NCBI GenBank assembly: GCA_015179045.1
Contig: WHUZ01000004.1
Coordinates: 1,116,001 to 1,180,000 of the forward strand
Source of the DNA: Kalaharituber pfeilii
Taxonomy: Eukaryota; Ascomycota; Pezizomycetes; Pezizales; Pezizaceae
Direction: 5' to 3'
DNA length: 64,000 nt
Part shown: positions 41,487 to 51,819 of the stretch, piece after piece
How positions within the stretch are numbered: the first letter of the stretch is position 1
Layout: every line of letters begins with the position of its first letter
The notes under the pieces: model-generated
What the model was told of the DNA's origin: nothing
Database searches by the model: none
What the model saw: the letters and a program-made list of their open reading frames with translations, nothing else
Program-made: the position numbers and the translations under genes

Positions 41487-41870
41487 CATGGGCCTCGACT
41501 CATGCAAGCTTCACCATGCCAGCATCCCTTAGCCTCCGCCGCCTTTCTGCAATCAGCTCTATCACCCGCGCTAGGTCTGTAGTCCTTGCCTTGCCAGTTT
41601 TTCCTGCTGTCTTGACTGCGCCGATTGCTGCCTGAGAGTCTACAAGCAGTAACACTTTCTCCCTGCCATCCACCGCTTCGAGGGCAGCTCTCATACCTGC
41701 AACCTCACCATCCCACACAGTAGCTTTAGTGCCAACCCACCGGGACCCTTCTGGCTCTCCTGCCACCACCTGTTTCCAGCGCCATCCATCTCCAACTCCT
41801 CCTTCCTCATTTCGACTGCCATCTGTGAATATGGCTACAGATCGCCCTTGGCTTTTCTAAGCTTGTAACC

Positions 41871-42337
41871 TTCCCTCTTTCTTCGAAGGGAGATGAAGAT
41901 GGGTTGCGGGATGAGGAATGAAAGAAGGAAGCGGGGAGCAAAAGGGTAATGTGAAGACTATTAGAGGAAGGACGAAGTCTTGAATGAAGCTCAATCTACG
42001 TACAGGAGGAAGTTCGAGACCTGAGATCTCGAGTACAAAGAGAATGTAGATATCTCCAAATAACGAATGGAAAATGCATGTCACGTGTATGCAACGTGAT
42101 GGTCACGTGTTTCTAGAAATACCTAGAAGTATCAAGGAAAAATATCCAGAATACATAACGTATGACAGAATTAGAAAGTGGTAGAACATTACAGAATGAT
42201 ATAGAAGAAATAGAAGAAACAAAACGTGGTGGACAGACTAGATGTTGCACTATACCATTTTTTACAAACACCAGAGCAATTGCGTTGGACAGTCGCCTTG
42301 ACCTGGGTATTGCAGTCATCTCCGCAGGAAATTCTTT
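41871..42337. other. No gene recognised
   Basis: Anonymous DNA. Short ORFs only. Confidence 0.45.
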
Positions 42338-42398
42338 CCTTTTTTTTCAAAAAAAAAACCTATCATTACTCGCATATCGCCTTATGGCCTATAGCGAG
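42338..42398 (-). mobile_element. Hairpin-only family A retrocopy
   Basis: T/A run and a diverged A hairpin (complement of CTCGCTATAGGCC ... GGCGATATGCGAG). Its end was the target for the next insertion and resumes at 43125. A possible TSD AGGAAATT occurs at 42326 and 43147. Confidence 0.68.
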
Positions 42399-43124
42399 TT
42401 TTTTTTTTTTTTTTTTTTATATCAATACTCGCGTGCCGCCCTTCGGGCTATGGCGAGGGTTTATTAAAGAAAAGAAGAACTAACTAACGTTTAAGTACAT
42501 GATGCCCGCGGTTTCAATTGTGTTGCGGGGGGAGCGGCCAGCGGTCTGTCTCATCTCCGTCCTCTTTCCGCCTCGTACTGGCTCGCCTTGAGCCATCTTC
42601 CTCCGAGTCGTACCTTGTCAATATCCTGTTGGTCCTCCAAGTATACCACTACGGAGCTTGTCTTTTTTCCTTCTCCGATAAGTGTGTCTTTCTTCCTCAA
42701 CCATCTGATCCCGACAATCTTCTTCAGGTCTTTGTTGTCCGCGGTCAGCCATCGTCGCACGTTGTCCAAATTCTTCCTCAGGGCTATGCCGTGCACAACG
42801 ATGCCAGATTTGGTGGAGACGTCAGGTGTTGTCGGGGAAGGTTTAGTGGCGGCTTGGGGTGTACGTCGGGAGGTCGACGGTTCTGGTGCTTTGTCCCTGA
42901 GATGGCGCTTGAAAGCTGCGTCTTGGCTTGGCAGCTTTCCTTGGTGCCTCCCGGAGGTGGGGGGACTCGGTGTCGCGGTCGCGGAGGGGGCTGGGTGGGT
43001 TGCCGAGGCAATCTTCCTTGCCTCCTCGCCGCTCAACTGGCGCTTTATGGCATACGCGTCTTGGGTCTTGCCCTTGCGCTTTCTGCTTGGGGTGGGGGCG
43101 GCGGTCGGGGGTGTTGCCGCTGGG
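42399..43124 (-). mobile_element. Half-LINE A (ORF1-only), 5'-truncated
   Basis: TSD GGCCTATAGCGAG is at 42386-42398 and 43125-43137. On the minus strand an ORF1 C-terminal domain is followed directly by a short 3' UTR and the A tail; there is no ORF2. Confidence 0.9.
42551..43124 (-). CDS. LINE ORF1 C-terminal part (RRM-like), intact frame
   Basis: About 190 residues. A Pro/Ser/Thr/Lys-rich N-terminal half (PTPSRKRKGKTQDAYAIKRQ) is followed by GIVVHGIALRKNLDNVRRW, VGIRWLRKKDTLIGEGKKTS and SVVVYLEDQQDIDKVRLGG, an RRM-like fold typical of LINE ORF1 RNA-binding domains, ending RGRR and stop. No zinc knuckle follows, unlike the ORF1 of the near-complete LINE B. It would bind LINE RNA. The first residues come from flanking DNA. 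Confidence 0.78.
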
Positions 43125-43137
43125 GGCCTATAGCGAG

Positions 43138-43419
43138 AGTAGTACAAAGGAAATTATCAAATAAACACAAGGAGACACCAAAACACCGTGGAGACCCATG
43201 ATCTTCCCTAGTAAGGTCGGCGGAAAAAACGAAGTGCAAATCAAGCCAAAACCGAAGTCAACCTCTTTGATGTCTCTGGAGAAAATACTTGAATGCTCCA
43301 TTCGTAATACGCACCTGGATGGCATAGGTAATAATTTAATGAACTCCATCCTAGTCTTTTTGACTGGAACGCTCTGAAGCAACCATACTCTCCAGGTCGC
43401 AGAACTATCAATCTACTGA
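43138..43419. other. Anonymous spacer
   Basis: No gene recognised. Confidence 0.45.
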
Positions 43420-43431
43420 ATTCGAGGCTGA

Positions 43432-44472
43432 CAAACGAACCCCTAAGGGACCCCCAACACGACACAAAGTACCTAAGAGGGTCACTAACACACAGGGAAC
43501 CCCTACCCCTTCACACGCTACCAAGCTACCCAAGGGACACGCCCAGAGAAGAGTGGGAAAGAATCATCGCAGGGGAAGAAGAGGAAGGCTGGACCTGCGT
43601 CTACACGGATGGAAGCAGAATAGACGAGGTCACCGGAGCCGGAACACATCACATCGGAGCCAGCACGTCACTGTACCTAGGAACTCGGTCTACAGTAAAC
43701 GACGCGGAGCTGATAGCGATGGGTGAAGCAATGAAACAGGACGGAGAAGTCCTGATCGTCACGGACTCCAAAACAGCTATATCCAAACTGAGGCGGATCG
43801 CGGATGGCAACCAAACCCACGAAGGACCCGCACAGGTTGTGAGAGACCGATGGGAAGAAAGGGCGACACGAGGCGACTTAGACATAGCCGTACTATGGGT
43901 GAAAGCACATGTAGGCGTCCAAGGAAACACCCAGGCAGACAAGGCAGCCAAAGTGGGCACTGCACTACAATATCAAGACGAAACAGTCACGGAGGCCGGA
44001 ATGCGACAATTCGCGAGGGCACAGAGAGCCAGCGAAAGGAACAGGTTACAGCTAACATACCGACCCCGACCGAGACTAGCAACCAGACGCACCGTCGCAA
44101 CACTCGCAGCTATCCTAGGCAACAAGGGGCTGAGACATTGGAGGCACCGGATCGGAAAGGCAGATTCACTGGAATGCAGATGGTGTGGCAAGGCCCTGGA
44201 GAACGCTACTCACGTACTTAACGAATGCGAGGTATGGAAAAGGAGATGGCCGGGAGGGGAGACAGACTTGAAGGCGCCGCCAAAGACGGGAAAGGAAGGG
44301 GAAGGAGATAAGTTAAGGGAAATACTGGAATGGGCGGGACGAGACTAGACCGTTTCATAAGACCTTTTCATGTTGTTTACCTCTATTTATTTACTCTCTT
44401 ATGTGTAACTAAAAATCGCCATAGCCCATAGGGCGGCACGCGATTAATGATATAAAAAAAAAAAAAAAAAAT
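43432..44472 (+). mobile_element. 5'-truncated LINE A
   Basis: TSD TTCGAGGCTGA is at 43421-43431 and 44473-44483. It holds the RT tail, RNase H, knuckle and the ATCGC/GCGAT tail with poly-A. Confidence 0.9.
43590..44348 (+). CDS. RNase H and CCHC domains of LINE A ORF2
   Basis: The frame reads YTDGSRIDE (43598 on), NDAELIAMGEAM, IVTDSKTA and NTQADKAA: all four RNase H acidic positions are kept, with VLWVKAHVGVQG. Then ILGNKGLRHWRHRIGK and CRWCGKALENATHVLNEC, ending EILEWAGRD at 44348. It is uninterrupted over this range; the earliest ATG is at 43719, so no natural start remains. Confidence 0.8.
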   Translation, partial: WTCVYTDGSRIDEVTGAGTHHIGASTSLYLGTRSTVNDAELIAMGEAMKQDGEVLIVTDSKTAISKLRRIADGNQTHEGPAQVVRDRWEERATRGDLDIAVLWVKAHVGVQGNTQADKAAKVGTALQYQDETVTEAGMRQFARAQRASERNRLQLTYRPRPRLATRRTVATLAAILGNKGLRHWRHRIGKADSLECRWCGKALENATHVLNECEVWKRRWPGGETDLKAPPKTGKEGEGDKLREILEWAGRD

Positions 44473-44598
44473 TTCGAGGCTGAAGCTGACTGGCTGTTTT
44501 ATTCTAATTCTTAAACAAAAAGAGCATCGCAGTCCTCACGGGCACACAAGTAAGGACCGAATGCACCCCCTCGAGACGACTCATCACTCCTGGTTTGA

Positions 44599-45067
44599 CA
44601 CCGACAACAACTTTTCCAGGACGAGTGCTTGGTCGTAACTCCACGACCAGACGCTCCCCCGAGACCCAAATCACATCAAAGCGAAGCCCAGGACCGCCTG
44701 GCAAAGATTATCGACTTTGTTTGCAGAATATCGAACTTCTAAATCCCTTCCCCCACGAAACACGTTTTTACGACTTCGTGAGAGGAATTCTCATCCAAAA
44801 CTATCGCGACCCGGGGGCCTTGCACCATTGGTGCCAACGCACCCGGATTCTAGGACAACACTCTCAAGAGGTGTGGGTACACGGCAGAAGATCGTTACCG
44901 CTTTCGGAAACCGGCAGGAGAGATCGGAGCGATCAACACAGCCACACGGGAGACACGTCTCGTGAGAATCGGACCTATCAGGGACGACAGGGCCTCAGCC
45001 ACGGACTGAGGCGCAGCAAGGGAATAGCGGAGGACGGGTAGAGAAAGTGTCGGGCTCAACGGGAGAA
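44599..45067 (+). promoter_or_regulatory. LINE B 5' UTR, presumed internal promoter
   Basis: Non-coding leader between the TSD and ORF1. Its first 75 bp align with the first 75 bp of the family B half-LINE. LINEs of this type are transcribed from promoters inside the 5' UTR, so this part is the best candidate. No TATA box is seen. Confidence 0.6.
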
Positions 45068-47809
45068 ATGTTGGCAGGTTTCGGGAAGAGGAAGGGGGGT
45101 CTTAAGGGGTACAAGGGAAAGGGCATCGGGATCTTTGGTCCGTGCCCGCCGGGACAATGGGGAAAGAGAAGCACGGCGATTCATGGGGAGAGGCAATACA
45201 CCTTGGAGGAGGTGACGAGCTGGGAGGGAGAGGACTTTTTTAAGAGAAAGGGGGAGGCGGGAGAACCAGGAGAAGGGAGAACGGTGGGGGAATTGCTGGT
45301 CGAAGCATCCCAGAGGACAAACGCGTGGGAAGGAAAGAGGGTAGAAGAGGGGGAAGTTCTATCGTTGATGAATTTGATGGTAGAAGTGGAAAAGAAGATG
45401 ATAGAAAAGGGGGAGGAGGTGATCACCTTCGGGAGCCAGGACTTGAGAGATCCGGAGAAGAGGAGGTTCATTAGGCACCTATTGACAGAGTGCTTGTTGG
45501 GAAAGGAACAAGACGAAGAAGAGTTGGACAGGGAACTCAAAGAGAGGGAGGTGGAAATGATACAGATGTGGGAGGAAAACGGTGAGGAATGCAGGGGAAC
45601 GATCACGGTGAAGAATCTCAGCACGGGGGTGACGGCCCGAAGGGTCATCGACACACCGAGGAAGAAGAAAGGAAGGGGAGGGATGGTAAGGGAAGAGGGG
45701 TCGCCGTCAAGGAAGGGGAACATCAGTAAATGGGCCCCGAGCCTGGAAGAAGTGGGGGAAGGAAGGGAGGGAGTGAGCCCATATTGGGACGAAGAGTATG
45801 AGCCGAAAAGAAACTTGTTTGGGACACCGGCGCCGGAGAAGAGGGGGTTTCTGAGCTTGGGGACGATCGAGGATTCACAGCCAGAAGGAGTAACCCCGGA
45901 GCCGAGATTCGAGGTAGCGGCAACACAACAAGTGGCACCGGCAGTGCCAATAATCCCGGTCGTGGACCTGACGGAGGTCACACAGACCCAGGAGGAGGGA
46001 GTAGAAGATACGCAGGCGGGGGAAACGGAGATGGGGGAAGGGGGGGAAGAGATGCAAGAAGGGGAGGAGGGGGAGGAGGATGAAGAGATGGGAGATGAAG
46101 AGGAGATGAGCGTGGAGGAAGGATTGGTAGACGCGGCGATCATTTTCTTGAGAAGGGCCCAGATGTGGGAGGTCAACGAAAAGGAGAAGGGGAAGAGGGC
46201 GAGGGGGAAAGTCACGAAGAAGGTACGAAAGGCAGAGAATGGAGTAGCGAAATTAATGGACGGCTGCCTAGGGTACACGTGGCAAGAGTTTATAAAGGAG
46301 GCGGGAGAACAGGATAGGAAGGGCAAGGGTCTGTGGGTGGCGGAGGAGCAGTTGACAGAGAATAAGGCAAAGGGGATGAGAATGTGGGCAGACGACGTAC
46401 AGAAGAACGTCGACTCCGGAGAAGATAAGGGGATGGCGGAGAGAGTGAAAAGGTTGGAGGATATGGTCGTTAGCATCCACGCGCATATGGGACTGGCAAC
46501 GACGGAGGAGAAGGACAGGGCGGAGAAAAAGAGACGGCAGGTAGAGAGAGAAAATAGGGAGAAGGAAATGGAGAGGGAAAGGCAAGCGGAGGCGAGGAAG
46601 ATTAAGAAGAGGGCGGAGGAACAGAAGAAGGCGGAAGAGGAGGAGGAACGCAAGCAGAAGGCAGCGGTCGAGGCGCACAACACCTTAGACGCACAGCAGA
46701 AGATCAGGAAGAGAGAGCTTCTGATGGCCAGAGAGCTAGCGAGCAGGTTGGAGAGGGAAGCCATGGAAACGAGCAGGGAGGAGGACGAAAAGAAGGCAAG
46801 GGAGGCGAAAGAGGAAGCGGAGAGGATCGAGAGGGAGAATCGAGGTTTCCTCACGGCAGAGGTGAAGCAGGAGGGGGAAGGATGGCAGGTGATCGGGGGG
46901 AAAAAGATGAAGAAAATGCAGATCACGTCCGAACACAAGGAGAGGGTCGTGGCAAAGGGGGAGGCGTGGGAGAAAGAAAAGGAGAGGGGATTGAAAGTGT
47001 TTGAGCAGGCGAGGAGGGATTGGGAATCAACCGAAAAGAAGCCCATGTTCCGAGTCAGGAGGCTCAACGTAAAAGGGGAGGTGAGCGTGATGGAGAGAGT
47101 ATGGGAAGTGGAGGAGGTCCCCGCGGGGATGAGGAATGAGGAGGTGCTTAAGAAGTGTAATAGCATAATCAGGGCGGTGTACGGGGATACGGTGAGAGTG
47201 TGGGTGGAAAATAAAAAGGCGGTGAAATTAGTGGTAAAAGGAGTACCAGTGCAGAAGGGGGCTGTGACGGACGCAGAGATCACGGAAATTGTGAAGAAGG
47301 AGAACCCGGAGCTGAGAGCAGGCAACCGGGGGCCGCACAGATTTGCGTGGGCACCGAACCCACAGACGGCGAGGTCGAGTTCGGTAACGTTCGAAGTGGC
47401 CGATGCAGAGGAAGCGGACAGATTGTGCAAGGAAAGGATAATGATTTTGGGGAAGCCGAGGTGGGTGCAGCTGTGGAATCCGAAGGGGAAACAGCAGCAA
47501 GGGAGAAGACCGGAGGTAATGCAGAACTGGAGAAGGGAGGAGACCTTACCAGAAGGAATAACGAGGTCACCACCCCCAGTGAATGCCCCGAAAGGACCGA
47601 AGGGGAAAGGGGGACAGGCATGGAGGGGAATCGGGGGGGGAATGGGACAAACACAGGGAGCACAGAGCCAGCAAGGGAGCGGAGGGATTATATGTCTGGT
47701 GTGTAAGAAGAAGGGGCATGTGGCGAAGGAATGCGGTGATGAGGAGGCGAAGAGAGCATTCCGGGCGGTCACAGAAAAGAGAAAAAGGAACGGGAGAAGC
47801 AGGGAATGA
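45068..47809 (+). CDS. LINE B ORF1 (RNA-binding, zinc knuckle)
   Basis: About 913 residues from ATG 45068 (an in-frame GTG lies at 45047). Very rich in Glu/Lys/Arg, with a long predicted coiled coil (about residues 480-620, KKRRQVERENREKEMERERQ onward). An RRM-like region (VWVENKKAVKLVVKGVPVQK ... VQLWNPKGK) and one CCHC zinc knuckle (CLVCKKKGHVAKEC, codons near 47694) follow. Such proteins coat LINE RNA. The frame stops at 47807-47809, but the next frame stays open to 48065 with similar composition, so a frameshift near 47800 probably cut the C-terminus. The open antisense frame is a composition artefact. Confidence 0.85.
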   Translation: MLAGFGKRKGGLKGYKGKGIGIFGPCPPGQWGKRSTAIHGERQYTLEEVTSWEGEDFFKRKGEAGEPGEGRTVGELLVEASQRTNAWEGKRVEEGEVLSLMNLMVEVEKKMIEKGEEVITFGSQDLRDPEKRRFIRHLLTECLLGKEQDEEELDRELKEREVEMIQMWEENGEECRGTITVKNLSTGVTARRVIDTPRKKKGRGGMVREEGSPSRKGNISKWAPSLEEVGEGREGVSPYWDEEYEPKRNLFGTPAPEKRGFLSLGTIEDSQPEGVTPEPRFEVAATQQVAPAVPIIPVVDLTEVTQTQEEGVEDTQAGETEMGEGGEEMQEGEEGEEDEEMGDEEEMSVEEGLVDAAIIFLRRAQMWEVNEKEKGKRARGKVTKKVRKAENGVAKLMDGCLGYTWQEFIKEAGEQDRKGKGLWVAEEQLTENKAKGMRMWADDVQKNVDSGEDKGMAERVKRLEDMVVSIHAHMGLATTEEKDRAEKKRRQVERENREKEMERERQAEARKIKKRAEEQKKAEEEEERKQKAAVEAHNTLDAQQKIRKRELLMARELASRLEREAMETSREEDEKKAREAKEEAERIERENRGFLTAEVKQEGEGWQVIGGKKMKKMQITSEHKERVVAKGEAWEKEKERGLKVFEQARRDWESTEKKPMFRVRRLNVKGEVSVMERVWEVEEVPAGMRNEEVLKKCNSIIRAVYGDTVRVWVENKKAVKLVVKGVPVQKGAVTDAEITEIVKKENPELRAGNRGPHRFAWAPNPQTARSSSVTFEVADAEEADRLCKERIMILGKPRWVQLWNPKGKQQQGRRPEVMQNWRREETLPEGITRSPPPVNAPKGPKGKGGQAWRGIGGGMGQTQGAQSQQGSGGIICLVCKKKGHVAKECGDEEAKRAFRAVTEKRKRNGRSRE

Positions 47810-48058
47810 AGGGGGGAAAAGAAAGAAAGTGGAGGAGGAGGAGGGGGGGATAGTGTTCAATGCAAAAAGTCAGAAAGAAGCGGAGGAGATAAGCGCGATC
47901 TTGCGGAAGGCAGGAACGAAGGCTAAAGGAAAGGACAGGGAGAGGAGCTGGGATGAGGAGGCAGAGGAGATGCAAGGGGTGAAGAAGGACGTGGAGGGTA
48001 TCGAAGATTCCGACTGGGCACCCACCCGGGACGAGAGGACTGAAGCCCCGAAATCCAC

Positions 48059-49027
48059 ATGGTAGAGTGGAAGATAGGGTGCCAAAACGTGCAGGGCGGG
48101 GTAGCCAACACGCACGTGGCGTTGGAGTGGGCGAGTAGGGAGGGGTTCCATATCTTTTTTGTGCTAGAAGCGTGGGTGGAACGGAGAGGGGGGAGTTGGG
48201 TGACAACGACCCATCCATCTTTCGACATAAAGTCGGAGGTGAGAGAGGGAACGAGGGTAGTGTTACATGTCAGCAAGGGGAGGGCAGCGAAGGTGAGGGT
48301 AAGAGAAGAAGGGAAAAATTGGGTCTGGGCGGCGGTGGGGGAAAAGAGAGTGGGAGGAGTGTACGTGCAGCCCAATTGGAAGAAGGAAGAAATGGAGGAG
48401 GTGCTGGGAAGGATAGAGAAAGAATGGGATGGGAAGAGGGGGGTTATCTTGGGAGACTGGAACGCTCATCACCGAGCGTGGGGAGGGGCGGGAGTGCAGA
48501 ACAACGGAAGGGGAGTGGCGGTGAAGGAGTTTTTTGAGGGGGATGGATGGGAGCTGGCCAACACGGAAGGGGAAGCGACGTGGAGGAGACAGAGGCGGGG
48601 GGAGGTACAGGAGTCGGTTATCGATCTGTGTTGGCAAAAGGGGATGGGAGAGGAGACGAAGGGGGGGATGCAACAGGCGTTCCTGAGCTCGGATCATGCG
48701 GCCATAGGCATGGCGTGGGAGGATACCGAGGAAGGGGGAGGAGGGAAAAGAAAGAGAGTGAATTTCGAGGAAGTGGAGGACATGGTGGAGGACATGAAGG
48801 AATGGGATGAGAAGAAGAAAGGGGAGTGGATGGAGGGGCTGCCGGGGGAGACCCCGTACGAGAAGCTCCTGAGCCTCAAGGAGAGACATAGCAGGGAAGT
48901 GAGGGTGTGTAGGAGGAGCAAGAAGTGGTGGTCCAAGAAACTAACGGGCCTCCGGAAGAAGGTAGCGGCAGAAGGGAGAGGGGGAGTAGGTAAAGGGGCG
49001 AAGGGGATGGACCCGGAGAGGTTATGA
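48059..49027 (+). pseudogene. LINE B ORF2, endonuclease domain
   Basis: ATG 48059 starts an apurinic-like endonuclease: CQNVQGG (Asn), FVLEAWV (Glu), GDWNAHH (Asp/Asn) and SSDHAA (Asp-His) are present, all key residues of the EN fold that nicks target DNA. The frame ends at TGA 49025; a base shift there continues into WKQAKRTLKANIKKEKEECW. The start codon overlaps the stop of the upstream frame as ATGGTAG. Confidence 0.85.
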
Positions 49028-50935
49028 GAGATGGAAGCAAGCGAAGAGGACCCTCAAGGCGAACATCAAAAAGGAGAAAGAGGAGTGTTGGAGGGCCTTC
49101 GCAGAAGAAATGGGAGAGAAGGATCCATGGGTGGTCGCCAGGGTAGCAAAAGACCCATGGAAGGTGAAGGCGACGATGGGGAAGCTGACGGGAGAGGAGG
49201 GGGAGGATCTGAAAACGGAGCAAGACAAGTGCAAAGCACTAGTCGAGAGAAACTTTCAGTGGGAGGAGAGAGGTGGTGAGGAGGGGGGGGGGAGACGGAG
49301 GAAGGGCCGGGATATAAGGTAGAAAGATAGTGGGCATGCTGGAGGACGCATTGAAGGGGACGAGCAACGTGTCTGCACCAGGACCGGACGGAATTTCATA
49401 CAAGCTCTTGAAGCTGGTGATGAAGACGCCGTTAGGGCGGGAGCTAATGACACAGATGGCGGAGGAGATGGCGGCGGGGAGGACTCCGGAAGAGTGGCAG
49501 TTGAGCAAGGTGGTGATGATTCCGAAACCTGGGAAAGATAAGTCGCAGGTGAAGAGTTGGAGACCAATAAACTTGATCAACTGCGTAGCGAAGCTGGGAG
49601 AGAAGGTGGTGGCAAGCGAGCTACAGAAAGCAGAGCAACTTTTCCACCGTCATCAGTTTGGCGGAAGGAAGGGACGAAACGCGGCAGAGGCGATGATGAG
49701 GGCGGTCGCCAGAACACAAAGGTGTCTTGCGAGAAAGGGGGGGGCAGTGTGGAGCCTCGACGATGTGAGGGGAGGCTTCAATAATGTGAAGGGGGAAGAG
49801 GTGCTGAAGAGGGTGAGGAGAGACAAGGGAGCAGGGAGGTGGGCGGGGTGGCTGAAGGGATTTTTTTAGAGAGAGAAAGTTCACGGTGGAGTGGGACGGA
49901 AGTGGTCAGGGGGGAAGGCAGAGCGAACGTGGGGGTACCTCAGGGGTCGCCCCTGTCACCAGTCATTTTTTCTGATATGGCTGGCGCCGATGTTGGAAGA
50001 TTTGGAGGAGACGCTAAGGAGAGAATGCCCGGAGGTGGAATGCGAAGTTCCGTCATACGTAGATGACATCAATGTAACGGCGTGGGACTGGGAAGGGGAG
50101 GTGGATCAGGAGAGACTGAGAGTGAAATTGGGAAGGATAACGGGGAGGGTGGCGGAAAAATGGGGGTACCGCTGGAGACAGCGAAGCATGAGGAATATTG
50201 TCTTCGGCAAAGGGAAGAGAAGGAGAAAGGAGGTGGAGAGAGTGAAGTGGCTGGGAGTGATCTTTGACTCGACTCTAGACTTCGACTTCCACTGGAAGGC
50301 GAGGATAGAGAAGGCAAGGAAACTAACAGGCGCGATGATGGGGCTGGGTGCAGGGCAGTGGGGATGAGCCCGCGCAGCTGGAGACAGATGTACACGGGGA
50401 TGATAAGGGCGGTGATGATGTGGGGGTCGGAGATAGGGTGGCGGGGACAGAAGGAGTGGAGGAGAGAGATGGAGAAGATTCAGTATCAGGTACTGAAGAA
50501 GGCTACGGGCGCTGTCCACGGAGCAGCGATGCAGAAAGTCAACTGGATCGCCGGAGTGGAGAGTGCGGAGACGGCATTAGACGCGGCACAGGCGCGGTTC
50601 GTAGCGAGGAGTATGGGGGACCCGAAGGGATGCGGAGACATCTGGACCGCGGACTTCAGGGGAGAGGGGGACGTGGAGGAGCGGGGGCGGGACTGGAAGG
50701 ACTGGAGTGTGGGGTGGGCGACGCAGAAGAAGGATGGGTTCGAGTCGGTGGCAGGGAGGGTACAGAGCACAGTTAGCTTCGTCATGCCGGAGGGGGTGGA
50801 CGAGGTGTCATGGGGGGGGGGATGTGCGAGAACGGAGGTGGAAGAAGTGACGAGAGAAGGACGCAAAGGGGGAAGCGCGGAGGAGTGGGAGTCGTCAATC
50901 TTTTGGGCAACGCAAGGGGGGGGGGGCGGTGTACA
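49028..50935 (+). pseudogene. LINE B ORF2, reverse transcriptase, frameshifted
   Basis: RT motifs in order over several frames: linker KDPWKVKATMGKL (49120-49160), APGPDGISYKLLKL (49375), VVMIPKPGKDKSQVKSWRPI (49515), SLDDVRGGFNN (first catalytic Asp region, 49755), GVPQGSPLSPVIF (49930), PSYVDDINV (50053), WLGVIFDSTL (50250) and the thumb (WGSEIGWRGQKEW, 50420). Frame changes lie near 49290, 49865 (T run), 49967 (T run), 50350 and 50925 (G run). Not translatable as one protein here. Confidence 0.85.
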
Positions 50936-50937
50936 CA

Positions 50938-51693
50938 GATGGTAGCATGAACGAGAAGGGGAGAGTAGGAGGGGGATTCTGGAAGTGGGATGGCGGGGGG
51001 GGAGAGGAAATGGGGACGGGAGCGACGGTGTGGGATGGGGAGGTGAGAGGGATGAGGGTGGGGATAGAGAAGGCGGTCCCAGCACCGGCAAACCTGGTCA
51101 TCCTGACAGACTCACAGGCAGCAATCGCGGCGGTGAGGAAGGCGGGGAGATTGGGGAAAGCACGAACCGGAGACCTGAGGAGAGTGGTGGATGCAGTCGC
51201 GGAGAGAAGGAAAAAAGGGGGGGAGGTTAAGCTGATGTGGGTGAAGGCGCACATCGGTATCGCCGGCAACGAGGCGGCGGACGTCGAAGCGAAGAGGGCG
51301 GCGGACAGGGTAGGGAGGTCGGTGGTAACAGAAGGGGGGCTGCGGCAGAAGTGGAAGCGACTGCGCGCGGCGGAGAGAAAGGAAAGGGGGTACGGGGGGG
51401 GCGCAGTGATGGAGTGGAGAAGGGGGGCCGCAACGGCTTTCACGAGACTGAGAACGGGAAAGGGGATGGGGAAGGAGTGGGAGGTAAGGATCGGGAAAGC
51501 GATGGAGGGGAGCGTATGTGAGTGCGGGGAAAGACAAACGGCGGACCACCTGGCGTTCAGGTGTGAGGAGGTGGAGTACTTGAAAGGATGGGGAAGGTGG
51601 GAGGATATCGATGACAAAAAGTGGATGGTGGAACAGGAGAATGGGGAGATGGTGAATACGCTGGGAGAGTTTTTCGGTTCGCTGAAGGTGTAG
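50938..51693 (+). CDS. LINE B ORF2, RNase H and knuckle
   Basis: YTDGSMNEKG, WDGEVRGMRV, LTDSQAAIAA and NEAADVEAKR carry the four RNase H acidic residues, with MWVKAHIGIAG. The C-terminal knuckle VCECGERQTADHLAFRC follows LRTGKGMGKEW. The end EFFGSLKV at 51693 is the true ORF2 stop, matching the ends at 11791 and 63239. It is one open frame, separated from RT by a shift in the G run at 50921-50931. Confidence 0.85.
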   Translation, partial: DGSMNEKGRVGGGFWKWDGGGGEEMGTGATVWDGEVRGMRVGIEKAVPAPANLVILTDSQAAIAAVRKAGRLGKARTGDLRRVVDAVAERRKKGGEVKLMWVKAHIGIAGNEAADVEAKRAADRVGRSVVTEGGLRQKWKRLRAAERKERGYGGGAVMEWRRGAATAFTRLRTGKGMGKEWEVRIGKAMEGSVCECGERQTADHLAFRCEEVEYLKGWGRWEDIDDKKWMVEQENGEMVNTLGEFFGSLKV

Positions 51694-51819
51694 GGGGAGG
51701 GGGCGAATTTCCGTTTGTTAGTAGGTGGCGGGGGAAGAAAGATGTAGCTATTTTTAAAGTGCCTCGGGGAAGTGGGGCGGGGAGGGGTTGATGTTTTCGT
51801 TTGTAGAGATGGCGGTGGA

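Larger units (their letters stand above)
39593..41870 (-). mobile_element. LINE B copy, split by a solo LTR and a MULE derivative
   Basis: The 3' UTR sequence GGTATAT...CCCGGGTCGGG starts right beside the GGCC element, with the hairpin tail missing. Knuckle-region pieces are at 39960-40340 and RNase H (WDGEVAG, LVDSQAA) at 41500-41769. Excising 39701-39953 and 40349-41486 leaves a copy close to that at 12939. The second RNase H motif reads VDSQ. Confidence 0.82.

Noticed and set aside
42518..43201. 227-residue forward ORF opposite half-LINE ORF1
   Set aside because: It is the shadow of the minus-strand ORF1, which has clear RRM-like motifs and the matching 3' tail.
44595..45041. 148-residue ORF in the LINE B 5' UTR
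   Set aside because: It crosses the TSD and the non-coding leader that is shared with the half-LINE, in which no such frame is evident.
45181..47772. 863-residue open frame antisense to LINE B ORF1
   Set aside because: It mirrors a purine-rich, Glu/Lys/Arg-rich gene; the complement gives few stops. It has no domain of its own and lies entirely in the ORF1 shadow.
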